This document shows positions 1 through 6,798 of a stretch of DNA of 17,439 nt, one piece after another. A program made the translations under genes and the position numbers. Position 1 is the stretch's first letter, and each line of letters starts with the position of its first letter. Source of the DNA: Candidatus Gottesmanbacteria bacterium. Its GTDB lineage: Bacteria > Patescibacteriota > Microgenomatia > JACPZF01. The notes under the pieces are model-generated. The model searched no databases, had not been told where the DNA came from, and was given only the letters and a program-made list of their open reading frames with translations. Where the stretch lies: contig JACPZF010000046.1 of the NCBI GenBank assembly GCA_016195615.1, forward strand, positions 1 to 17,439. The letters run 5' to 3'.

Positions 1-522
1 AATGCTCATTTAGAACGTTCCCATAGAACCGATGATGAAGAATTTTATATACCCAGAATTTTATCAATCAATGACACCCAGCAGTTTTACCGGGAGGCCA
101 TGAATTATCTGTATTACTACAACAATGTGAGAAAACACTCATACTTACAAGGAAAAACACAATTTCAGAAAGTACAGGAGTATTTGACAGACATTGATGT
201 TAAAATGAGAATAGTTCCACCGATCATTCTTGATCGAGTATCTGTAGATTTAGGACCATGGAGTGGATACCATGTGCTGGCTCAGTACCGTATTTTTTAC
301 TCCAACCTTACATGCCGTTCCACTTTTGAGCTTTTACCGTTTCTTCCTTGCGCCTCGATGATAATACTGTTTAATCCTTGGGAAAGGGTAATAAATTGGG
401 AAAACTTACCATTGGACGAGGTAATGGTTTGGCCGTTTATTTTAACAATAGTTTCCGGTTCGGTTTTGCCGCTCACTTCGATTTCTTTTTGCGTCAAAAT
501 AGTATTTTCTGCCGGCGAATAA
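1..522 (+). CDS. Transposase C-terminal fragment, integrase-core (rve/IS481-like) family; cut by window edge
   Basis: The frame is open from base 1, so the N-terminus lies outside the window. The first residues, NAHLERSHRTDDEEFY, match the end of the DDE integrase core, where the Glu of HLERSHRT would be the third catalytic acidic residue. YYYNNVRKHSYLQGKTQF fits the family's 'YN..R.H..L.g.tP' C-terminal motif. Transposase-like sequence seems to end near residue 97 (about base 291). Beyond that the frame runs on, antisense to the RodZ-like gene, to a stop at 520-522, and this tail looks like accidental read-through. The insertion sequence therefore probably ends near 285-297, directly behind the stop of the neighbouring minus-strand gene. 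I did not identify terminal inverted repeats. The family assignment is by motif only, so IS3-type is also possible. Confidence 0.75.
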   Translation, partial: NAHLERSHRTDDEEFYIPRILSINDTQQFYREAMNYLYYYNNVRKHSYLQGKTQFQKVQEYLTDIDVKMRIVPPIILDRVSVDLGPWSGYHVLAQYRIFYSNLTCRSTFELLPFLPCASMIILFNPWERVINWENLPLDEVMVWPFILTIVSGSVLPLTSISFCVKIVFSAGE

Positions 523-929
523 ACAATAAGTCCCGGTCCTCCCGAAAGTTTTTGATATTGATATCCTAGATAGGAAAAAAATCCTACCAATAAGCCAAAA
601 ACAATTAAAATCGTTAACTTACTCGGAGTTAAACCAAACCGGGCTTCGTCGGTTGTCTTGGAAATATCTTGGGGTAAAAGTCTTTTATCTTTTTGTTCAT
701 CAAACTCGCGGCGGTACAAGGCTAGTATTTCTCTACTTTGTAGGCCTAAATAATCACTATAGTTTTTAATAAATCCCCGGGTAAAGGCAGCCGGTGGCAG
801 ACTATGGTAGTCGCCGTTTTCGAGCGCCTCTAGATAAGTTTTTCTAATTTTAATGGCCTTTTCAATTTCGCTAAAAGTCAAATTTTTTTCTTCGCGTTTT
901 TTTTTCAATATGTCGCCGACCGTTTTCAT
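297..929 (-). CDS. RodZ-like protein: HTH, single membrane segment, extracytoplasmic Ig-like domain
   Basis: 210 aa. Residues 1-75 form a RodZ/YmfM-type helix-turn-helix (MKTVGDILKKKREEKNLTFS...), including the characteristic LPPAAFTRGFIKNYSDYLGL stretch. Residues about 104-123 are one hydrophobic membrane segment. Residues 135-210 form a small beta-rich domain (IVYSPAENTILTQ... VSGKTEPE...VKINGQ) like the bacterial Ig-like/glucodextranase-B domains that follow the membrane helix in such proteins. Family knowledge: RodZ links MreB filaments to the cell-wall elongation machinery. No mreB is visible here, so a shape role is inference. The ATG is preceded only by A/T-rich sequence with no Shine-Dalgarno. 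It lies 34 bases behind ftsK on the same strand and is probably co-transcribed. In B. subtilis ymfM (rodZ) also lies downstream of spoIIIE. Confidence 0.8.
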   Translation of the reverse strand: MKTVGDILKKKREEKNLTFSEIEKAIKIRKTYLEALENGDYHSLPPAAFTRGFIKNYSDYLGLQSREILALYRREFDEQKDKRLLPQDISKTTDEARFGLTPSKLTILIVFGLLVGFFSYLGYQYQKLSGGPGLIVYSPAENTILTQKEIEVSGKTEPETIVKINGQTITSSNGKFSQFITLSQGLNSIIIEAQGRNGKSSKVERHVRLE

Positions 930-963
930 AAAAAAATAAATTTTAGTTATCAGTAGTAGGGAA

Positions 964-3084
964 TTATTCGGCTGTAGTATTTTGGCTCGAAAGGATCATG
1001 TTAGGATCGGTAATAAAAACTTCGCGGGGCTTAGACCCTTCCGCCGGACCAACGGCTCCGGCTTCTTCTAATTGGTCAAGAATACGAGCCGCTCGGGAAA
1101 AACCGATCGAAAATTTTCTTTGTAAAAAAGAAGAAGACGCGGTTTTATATTGGCAAATAAGCTCGATTGCCGGTCTAAAAAGCGGGTCCTTGCCATCGCC
1201 CGTAATTTCTCCACCCCCTTGTTTTTTAAATACCAAAGGCTGGGTAGTTACTTCGTCGGTATAATTTGCTACTTGTTTCGACTTTAAAAAAGTTACGACA
1301 TTATTAATCTCTTTTTCCGAAATAAAGGTACCTTGTATCCTCGTTGGTTTGGCTTGTTCGGGAGGAATATAAAGCATATCGCCTCTGCCTAAAAGTTTTT
1401 CAGCTCCAGGTTGGTCTAAAATCACGCGGCTATCAATCATTGAAGAAACATTAAAAGCAATGCGGCAAGGAATGTTGGCTTTAATTAAACCCGTAATAAC
1501 ATCAACCGAGGGTCTTTGGGTTGAGAGCACTAAATGGATTCCTGTCGCTCTGGCCATTTGGGCTATTCGACAAATGGCATCCTCAACTTCTACCGGCGCA
1601 AAACTCATCAGATCGGCGAGTTCATCGATAAAGATTAGAATATACGGAATTGATTGAAATCCGGAAAGATTGTTATATCCGTCAATATTTCTTACTCCCA
1701 TTTTTGCAAATTCCTGGTAACGCCTATCCATTTCTTTCATCGCCCACCTAAGCGCTGATAGAGTTTTATCCACATCGACAATTACCGGCGTCATCAGATG
1801 AGGAACACCGTTATAGCCAACCAACTCGACCCTTTTAGGATCAACGAGAATTAGTTTTACCTCTTCCGGTGTGGCGCGAAAAAGAATCGAATTGATCCAG
1901 GAATTAATAAGAACCGATTTGCCTGAACCAGTAGTTCCAGCTATTAACACATGAGGCATTTTGGCAATATCGGAAACAAGAGGCTCGCCAGAAACGTCTA
2001 GTCCAAGCGCTACAACAAGCTTTGACTTGGCATTTTTCATCGGATTGGAACCAATCATGGTTTTTAAAGTCACATATTCGAGGCTGCGGTTAGGAATCTC
2101 GACGCCAACGAGACTTTTACCAGGGATGGGGGCCTCGATACGAATTTGTCCGGTTGGTGCGGCAAGGGCAAGGGCTAAATCATTTTGTAGCGCGGTGATT
2201 TTTGACAATTTTGTTCCCATCGCAATTTCCAGGGCGTATTGGGTAACCGCTGGTCCTTTGTTGGTTTCTACGACTCTGGCGGCGATGCCAAAACTCTCTA
2301 GAGTGCGTTCAATTATTTGCGCATTCAGTTTCATATCTCCCCGATCGGCCTTTTGACCACCAATATCAGAAAGCAATGATAGTGATGGGTATTCCCAGAT
2401 ATTTTTTTGTGCCGGGACATTGCTTACCAAACTATCTTGCAGTCCTAAGTCCTGATTTTTAGACACCATTTTAGAAACGGCGGGTTTTGGCGCAGGTCCG
2501 AGCGGCAGCTGAACAGGCATTTTTCCTTTACTTGGCAACTGGTTTTGTAAGTAGACCGAAGTTTTTCCTCGGAAAGAAAAAGTTTTTGAGGTAAGTTGAT
2601 TTAAAAAATCACGACCACTTTTGAAGATGTTTTTAAGAACTTCTAAGACTTCTTCAATAGAAGTATCAAAAAGAATCATCAACCCGATGAGAAAAACGCC
2701 AAACATGATAAGTCCCGTTACTAAACCGCCGAGGAAGATTTCAATATTATCCCAAATCGTCATTCCGATGGCGCCGCTTCTAAACATGGAAAGGAGTGTC
2801 ATCCAAATCAGAGTTAGGCCGAGAAGAACCGTGGGGCGGAAAGAGAAAAATTTAAGTTTGGTCATTTGTAAAAGAACCAAAATCATAATTATCGGTAAAA
2901 GAAGTTTTCCGGCACCAAAATATTTTTCGGTTTCAATTCGTACCACGCTAAGTAGCGGTCCTTGTTGAAAAAAAGACAAAAAGATAATACCGGCGGTAAG
3001 GAGTAAAACAATCTCGACAATAGCAAAGATCGTTTCTTTTCTTAATTTGAATTTAACTTTTTTGCGATAACTGCGTTTACGCAT
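964..3084 (-). CDS. ftsK: DNA translocase FtsK/SpoIIIE
   Basis: 706 aa from the ATG at 3084; an in-frame TTG at 3090 is a less likely start. The N-terminus has a basic patch and then four hydrophobic segments (about residues 20-40, 62-76, 84-102, 116-140), which anchor the protein at the septum. A short linker follows. The motor has Walker A GTTGSGKS (383-390), Walker B ILIFIDE (482-488) and the family motif LSTQRPSVDVITGLIKANIP (520-539). The C-terminal about 60 residues (PAIELICQYKTASSSFLQRK...) are the winged-helix gamma domain that reads the polar KOPS/SRS sequences. All parts needed for DNA pumping during division and chromosome dimer resolution are present. The linker is short compared with E. 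coli FtsK (1329 aa), giving a SpoIIIE-like size. No Shine-Dalgarno is visible, and a TATAAT lies 16 bases before the ATG inside a palindrome. Confidence 0.96.
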   Translation of the reverse strand: MRKRSYRKKVKFKLRKETIFAIVEIVLLLTAGIIFLSFFQQGPLLSVVRIETEKYFGAGKLLLPIIMILVLLQMTKLKFFSFRPTVLLGLTLIWMTLLSMFRSGAIGMTIWDNIEIFLGGLVTGLIMFGVFLIGLMILFDTSIEEVLEVLKNIFKSGRDFLNQLTSKTFSFRGKTSVYLQNQLPSKGKMPVQLPLGPAPKPAVSKMVSKNQDLGLQDSLVSNVPAQKNIWEYPSLSLLSDIGGQKADRGDMKLNAQIIERTLESFGIAARVVETNKGPAVTQYALEIAMGTKLSKITALQNDLALALAAPTGQIRIEAPIPGKSLVGVEIPNRSLEYVTLKTMIGSNPMKNAKSKLVVALGLDVSGEPLVSDIAKMPHVLIAGTTGSGKSVLINSWINSILFRATPEEVKLILVDPKRVELVGYNGVPHLMTPVIVDVDKTLSALRWAMKEMDRRYQEFAKMGVRNIDGYNNLSGFQSIPYILIFIDELADLMSFAPVEVEDAICRIAQMARATGIHLVLSTQRPSVDVITGLIKANIPCRIAFNVSSMIDSRVILDQPGAEKLLGRGDMLYIPPEQAKPTRIQGTFISEKEINNVVTFLKSKQVANYTDEVTTQPLVFKKQGGGEITGDGKDPLFRPAIELICQYKTASSSFLQRKFSIGFSRAARILDQLEEAGAVGPAEGSKPREVFITDPNMILSSQNTTAE

Positions 3085-3100
3085 AGGCAAGATGGGTATA

Positions 3101-3130
3101 ATTATATCGAGTCTGACTCGATTATAACAC
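3101..3130 (-). repeat. Intergenic palindrome with TATAAT (copy 1), upstream of ftsK
   Basis: The core ATCGAGTC-T-GACTCGAT is a perfect inverted repeat around one central base. It is flanked by near-symmetric ATTAT / ATTATAAC arms, so a TATAAT-like box lies on each side. On the minus strand TATAAT occupies 3101-3106, 16 bases before the ftsK ATG. A related copy lies at 13426-13474. There is no T-run behind the hairpin on the minus strand, so a simple intrinsic terminator is unlikely. No good -35 box is found 16-18 bases upstream of TATAAT, because that position falls in the opposite arm of the palindrome. Confidence 0.75.
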
Positions 3131-3140
3131 TTTAGAGACG

Positions 3141-4790
3141 TTATACTTCAATTATAACTGAGAGTACCATGGGGTGTCTGGCGGTTTGGTCCCAAAAGAA
3201 TTTTCCCAGCGTGCTTTCAATTTTTTTGCGGATAAATTGCCAGTCTAAAATTTTACCAAAATGCCCTTTAATTGCTTCTTTGACTAAGTGTTTGCTTTCG
3301 TTAATTAATTTTTCCGATTCTTTCATGTGGATAAAACCACGAAATAGAACCTCTGGTTGGGCCGTCAGATTTCCCGTCGCGGAAGCGATGGAGACGACGA
3401 CAATTACTACCCCATCTTTGGCCATTTGTTGCCTATCGCGAAGAACGATGTTTTCAACATCGCCGACTCCAAGACCGTCGATTAGAACATTTTTTAATTC
3501 TATTTTGTGACCGAGTGTCGCTTTTTGTTCTTTAAAAATTACTTGCTGCCCGCTCTCAAGAAGGAAAACATTTTCTTTTTTATGGCCCATAGCTTCTGCC
3601 AATTTCAGATACCTTTTCATTTGCCGGTAGGTACCACCGATGGGAATTAAAAATTTCGGTTTAGTTAGGGCCATGAGCAGCATTAGTTCTTGCGACGCAG
3701 CGTGGCCGGAAACGTGCAGATCGTCATCCACTTCAGAATAGGAAACAGAGGCCCCAAGCTTAGTCAGAGCGTCAATCATAATATGAACGGCATTTTCGTT
3801 GCCGGGAATAGGATCAGCGGAAACAACGACAACGTCACCCTCTCTAATCTTTACATGTTGGTGGTCATTATTGGCAACGCGGTTAAGAGCTGATCCCGCT
3901 TGTCCTTGACTACCCGAAATTAAGATACACAGATGCTCGGCAGGAAAACTTTTGATCTGCTTACTATCCAACAGCGTGTTTTGTTCAATGTTTAAATAAC
4001 CCAGTCTTCTGGCAGTTACGATTGCCTGCTCGACGCTTCGGCCAACCGGGACTACTTTTCGGTGATGTTTTTTGGCCACATTGATTACCATTTGCCAACG
4101 ATAAATATCCGAGGAAAGCGCTGTCACCATAAATTTACCTTGGCAAAGACTTATTTCCTTATCTAGTTGTTCTTCAATAATTCGTTCTGAAAGGGTGTAT
4201 CCTGACCTTTCGCTTCTTAAGCAATCTGACATTAAACATAAAATTCCTTCGTCTCCGGCGCTAGCGATTTTGCCAAAGTCTGAAACTTTACCATCGAGAG
4301 GGGTTAAATCGAATTTAAAATCACTACCGTGATAAATCTTGCCATAGGGAGTATTGATAATAAGGTGCGTGGCGTCAGGAACGGAATGATTAACACGGAC
4401 AAAATCAACCGTGAAATCTCCGAGCGTAATTTTTTCTCCTGGATTAATTACTTTAATCGGTGCGCTTAGAGAAAAATCGCGAAATTTATTAGCAATAAAT
4501 CCGGCGGTTAACTTCGTCGCAAAAAGCGGAGCCCTTAAATCTCCCCAGAGATAAGGCAGGGCGCCGATATGGTCTTCGTGGGCATGGGTTAAAATTATGC
4601 CTCTAATTTTGTGTTTCTTGGTTAAAAGATAACTGATGTCAGGAATTAGAAGATCGACGCCAAGCATGGTGGTATCGGGAAAACCAACACCGCAGTCGAC
4701 GATAATTAAATCTTTTTCGGTTTCGTAAACGTAAAGGCTTTTGTTAACATCACCAATTCCGCCCAGTGAATAGAAAAACAGTTCTTCCAT
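3141..4790 (-). CDS. rnj: Ribonuclease J (metallo-beta-lactamase/beta-CASP RNase) with an altered metal-ligand motif
   Basis: 549 aa from the ATG at 4790, the usual RNase J length. It has the metallo-beta-lactamase signature HAHEDH (69-74), the NHSVPD motif (His135), HGSDFKFD (Asp157), a beta-CASP insert, a SGHAASQE motif (His363) and the C-terminal RNase J domain. RNase J is a 5'-3' exo- and endonuclease for mRNA turnover and rRNA maturation in bacteria lacking RNase E. One feature is odd: where RNase J normally reads PVHGEYR, with the His as a zinc ligand (His390 in B. subtilis J1), this protein reads PIGGTYR, with Gly385 in the His position. The ATG lies 9 bases behind the stop of the Lon-type ATPase gene and has no Shine-Dalgarno, so the two are probably translated from one mRNA. 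Confidence 0.93.
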   Translation of the reverse strand: MEELFFYSLGGIGDVNKSLYVYETEKDLIIVDCGVGFPDTTMLGVDLLIPDISYLLTKKHKIRGIILTHAHEDHIGALPYLWGDLRAPLFATKLTAGFIANKFRDFSLSAPIKVINPGEKITLGDFTVDFVRVNHSVPDATHLIINTPYGKIYHGSDFKFDLTPLDGKVSDFGKIASAGDEGILCLMSDCLRSERSGYTLSERIIEEQLDKEISLCQGKFMVTALSSDIYRWQMVINVAKKHHRKVVPVGRSVEQAIVTARRLGYLNIEQNTLLDSKQIKSFPAEHLCILISGSQGQAGSALNRVANNDHQHVKIREGDVVVVSADPIPGNENAVHIMIDALTKLGASVSYSEVDDDLHVSGHAASQELMLLMALTKPKFLIPIGGTYRQMKRYLKLAEAMGHKKENVFLLESGQQVIFKEQKATLGHKIELKNVLIDGLGVGDVENIVLRDRQQMAKDGVVIVVVSIASATGNLTAQPEVLFRGFIHMKESEKLINESKHLVKEAIKGHFGKILDWQFIRKKIESTLGKFFWDQTARHPMVLSVIIEV

Positions 4791-4799
4791 AATCAAAGG

Positions 4800-5879
4800 C
4801 TAGTAAGTGGGAAGGAAGTCTTTAATATTTTCGATTGTTAGATGAAACTCTTTCCCTTTCCCTTCGACAACTAACCTGGCTATTTTACGACAGAGTCCGT
4901 TGATCGTTCTCTCCAGGGTCCTTACTCCGGAATCAAAACCAAGAGGTCTGACAATCTTGGGCCAGACGTTCTCGTCAATTTTGATAGTCTGGGGATCAAG
5001 CCCTGACTCCTCCATCGTCCTTGGCAAAACATAATCACGACCAATGGTAATTTTTTCCTCGTCGGTATAAGAAGGCATTTGCATCGGTTCCAGACGATCC
5101 AAAACTGCTGTGGCAATATGGGTAGTATTATTAGCCGTGGCAATAAATAAAACTTCTGAGAGGTCAAAGGGGAAATCTAAAAAGTGATCAGTAAAGGCCA
5201 TGTTTTGTTCAGGGTCTAAGAGCTCGACCAAAACACCCATAATACTAGCACGTCCTTCGTCTGAAACGCGATCGATTTCGTCTAATAAAACAACAGGGTT
5301 TTTGTCCTGCGCCCGGCGCAGGGCCTTAATCACCAAACCCACTTCCGCATCGGGACGAACTCTTGATTGACCTCTTAAGTCCAAAGGATCGCCCATTCCT
5401 CCGAAGGGAATACGCACAAATTTTCTGCCCATGGCTTCAGCAATAGAATAGGCAATGGTCGTTTTACCGGTACCCACTAAACCAATAAAACAAAGAATCG
5501 GAGCTCTCATAAATTTCATTATTTCTTTTTTCTCGGAAAATTTTTCGCCTTTTTCTTTACGAAGTTTTAAAACCGCCAAATATTCCAGAATTCTTTGTTT
5601 GATGTGTTCTAGACCGTAGTGATTTTTATCCAAGATTTCTTTGGTGTGCCGAAGGTCTAAAATATCATCTCCCCGTTTATCCCACGGCAAATTAGTAATC
5701 CAGTCAATATAGTGAGCCACCTGTTCGTATTCAGAACTATAGCCGCCGAATTTCACCATGCGCCGCAGACGATCGAGCATGCCAATCGCTTTTTCTCTTA
5801 AATCAGGCGGAAGGATGGCCTTTTTTACTTTTTCTTCAAGCTGGAGAGTCTCACTAAAAAGAATTGCATCGTCGGGCAT
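4800..5879 (-). CDS. Protease-less Lon-type AAA+ ATPase
   Basis: 359 aa against about 780 for Lon. It holds only the end of the Lon N-terminal helical region and the AAA+ module. Visible are ITNLPWDKRG (61-70), HYGLEHIKQRILEYLAVLKL (87-106; Lon 'DHYGLekVKeRIlEyLAV'), Walker A GLVGTGKT (133-140), Walker B VVLLDEID (196-203), sensor 1 FIATAN (245-250), arginine finger DRLE (261-264) and sensor 2 SGVRTLER (317-324). The protein stops at FLPTY, just where the Ser-Lys protease domain should start, and neither that domain nor the substrate-binding N-domain is present. The Lon pore-loop segment R-T-Y-I-G is replaced by R-V-R-P-D (173-177), removing the aromatic that grips substrate. It is therefore a Lon-derived ATPase, not a Lon protease; its substrate is unknown. 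It has its own near-leaderless promoter and precedes rnj by 9 bases. Confidence 0.85.
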   Translation of the reverse strand: MPDDAILFSETLQLEEKVKKAILPPDLREKAIGMLDRLRRMVKFGGYSSEYEQVAHYIDWITNLPWDKRGDDILDLRHTKEILDKNHYGLEHIKQRILEYLAVLKLRKEKGEKFSEKKEIMKFMRAPILCFIGLVGTGKTTIAYSIAEAMGRKFVRIPFGGMGDPLDLRGQSRVRPDAEVGLVIKALRRAQDKNPVVLLDEIDRVSDEGRASIMGVLVELLDPEQNMAFTDHFLDFPFDLSEVLFIATANNTTHIATAVLDRLEPMQMPSYTDEEKITIGRDYVLPRTMEESGLDPQTIKIDENVWPKIVRPLGFDSGVRTLERTINGLCRKIARLVVEGKGKEFHLTIENIKDFLPTY

Positions 5880-5887
5880 ATTAATTT

Positions 5888-5917
5888 AGTATAGACTAAC
5901 TTTTTATTAAAAGCCAA
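5888..5917 (-). promoter_or_regulatory. Promoter of the Lon-type ATPase / RNase J unit
   Basis: Read on the minus strand, the site is TTGGCT (5917-5912), an 18-base spacer, and TATACT (5893-5888). The predicted start is about 5881, only one or two bases before the ATG at 5879, so the mRNA would be (nearly) leaderless. Boxes were found by eye. Confidence 0.5.
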
Positions 5918-5936
5918 GACTCTCTTTGTAATTTAA

Positions 5937-6200
5937 TTATTTATAGAGTTGACTATGCGTTCCTAATGTTTCGAAAATTATAATTTTTATTTCATTGGCG
6001 TTATCTTCAGAAAATACTGCGCGCCAATCGCCAGTAATATTAATACTGCGATAACGAGATAATTTTCCTATTAGGGTATGGTTATTAAGTTGTGGATGGA
6101 ATTGATTTAGGAGAAAAAGTTGCAACCTCTCATCAAACATTGATTTAATTTTAGAATTTGCCCGAAGATAATTTTTTTTAAAACGATGGCTGAATCTTAC
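5937..6200 (-). CDS. YafQ/RelE-type mRNA interferase toxin, start codon apparently lost
   Basis: The first ATG (6140) gives 67 aa, but the same frame carries family-like sequence upstream: VRFSHRFKKNYLRANSKIKS at 6200-6141, joined to MFDERLQLFLL. The full 87 residues match the short YafQ-like toxins (FxKxY...FDERLxLFLxNxFHPxLNNHxLxGKxxxYRSINITGDWRAxF...GTHSQLYK). RINITGDWRA-type and GTHSQLYK segments are typical of this toxin's RNase fold. The upstream part has no ATG, GTG or TTG. It begins GTA-AGA-TTC, where GTA overlaps the antitoxin stop (GTAA). A GTGA overlap, giving a GTG start, would be the expected form, so one G-to-A change may have removed the start. The toxin is then either silent, made from 6140 in truncated form, or made by frameshifting on the A9 run just upstream. 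Confidence 0.7.
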   Translation of the reverse strand, partial: VRFSHRFKKNYLRANSKIKSMFDERLQLFLLNQFHPQLNNHTLIGKLSRYRSINITGDWRAVFSEDNANEIKIIIFETLGTHSQLYK

Positions 6201-6487
6201 TTCTCTTTTTTTTTGTTAGGCTCATTAAGCCATTTTATCGCATTATCTGCATTTTTAAAAGAAGGCGATATTTTTCCTGTCTTAATATTTTTTCGGGATT
6301 CTTTTAGAGCTTTTAATAAATATGCGGTCGGTTCTTCTAATTTAAAATGAACCGATTTTGTTCTTACCAACTGCTTTAAAAAGGCATTAATAAGCGAACT
6401 GACGCTAAAACCAAGATCATTGGCAAGAATTTGGGCTTGAGATTTAAGATTTCGTTCGATGCGAACGTTTATAACTGTAGAACTCAT
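6197..6487 (-). CDS. RelB/DinJ-type antitoxin
   Basis: 96 aa from the ATG at 6487. The N-terminus (STVINVRIERNLKSQAQILA) is a ribbon-helix-helix DNA-binding arm: an alternating beta strand followed by helices with the LGFSVSSLINAFLKQLV pattern of RelB/DinJ. The C-terminal half is charged and probably wraps the toxin. A longer reading from an ATG at 6523 is rejected because it would run through the promoter: TTGACA lies at 6523-6518 and the -10 at 6501-6494. The stop overlaps the first codon of the toxin frame by three bases, as in coupled toxin-antitoxin pairs. A run of nine A residues (6214-6206) sits four codons before the stop. Confidence 0.8.
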   Translation of the reverse strand: MSSTVINVRIERNLKSQAQILANDLGFSVSSLINAFLKQLVRTKSVHFKLEEPTAYLLKALKESRKNIKTGKISPSFKNADNAIKWLNEPNKKKEK

Positions 6488-6493
6488 ATTTAC

Positions 6494-6523
6494 ATAATAT
6501 ACACAAAGTGTATACAATGTCAA
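6494..6523 (-). promoter_or_regulatory. Promoter and palindromic operator of the RelB/YafQ-like operon
   Basis: Minus strand: a perfect TTGACA (6523-6518) and a -10 read as TATTAT (6499-6494, spacer 18) or TATATT (6501-6496, spacer 16). A perfect inverted repeat TATACAC-AAA-GTGTATA (6498-6514) fills the spacer and touches the -10, which is where a RelB dimer would repress. With TATTAT the gap to the ATG at 6487 is 6 bases, so the transcript would start at or next to the start codon. Confidence 0.75.
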
Positions 6524-6567
6524 TAGTCAAAGTTTAATTAGCTATAATAAATTTTTACAACACGGTA

Positions 6568-6573
6568 TATAAT
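6568..6573 (+). promoter_or_regulatory. -10 box of the small Cys-rich gene
   Basis: TATAAT stands 9 bases before the ATG at 6583, which predicts a leader of about three bases. No convincing -35 is seen at the expected distance, so this is a weak call resting on the perfect hexamer and its position. Confidence 0.4.
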
Positions 6574-6582
6574 TGGTAATCT

Positions 6583-6789
6583 ATGCAAAAGCGCTATCTT
6601 TGTCTTCGTTGCTATAGTTTTCATCCGGAAATGCGCGGCGTATCAGAAGAAGAATTTTTGGCCGGAGATAATGTTTGCAAAGAAGAAAAATGTATTCGCA
6701 AAGGCCAGCTTTTAGAAGCCGCTTATTTTTGCCAAAGTTGTGAAGTAATGTATCCAGCCGAAGAAGCCCACGTTCATAAGAAAAAATAA
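6583..6789 (+). CDS. Small Cys-rich, probably zinc-binding protein of unknown function
   Basis: 68 aa, the only complete plus-strand gene in the window's interior. It has CLRC (7-10), Cys32 and Cys37 (CKEEKC) and CQSC (50-53), plus His14, His63 and His65 near the ends, enough for one or two zinc-ribbon sites. It has no membrane segment and a basic tail (HVHKKK). I recognise no named family. Zinc ribbons of this size often bind nucleic acid or protein partners, but nothing here shows which. It is transcribed divergently from the RelB/YafQ-like operon, and its end lies 9 bases from the end of the convergent HTH gene. Its composition and Cys pairs argue for a real gene, but no Shine-Dalgarno is present. 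Confidence 0.65.
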   Translation: MQKRYLCLRCYSFHPEMRGVSEEEFLAGDNVCKEEKCIRKGQLLEAAYFCQSCEVMYPAEEAHVHKKK

Positions 6790-6798
6790 TAATCTTGT

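Noticed and set aside
3101..3130. Reading the palindrome as a terminator for rnj
   Set aside because: No T-run follows on the minus strand; the following bases are TATAATTATACCC.
4791..4796. TTG codons two codons upstream of the ATG in rnj (4796), ftsK (3090) and the DHH gene (14394) as shared alternative starts
   Set aside because: No Shine-Dalgarno favours them. A TTG by chance in A/T-rich leaders is the simpler reading, and the family alignments do not need the two extra residues.
6488..6523. Upstream extension of the RelB-like antitoxin to an ATG at 6523
   Set aside because: The extension covers the promoter and operator, and its residues (TLYTLCVYYVN) do not resemble RelB.
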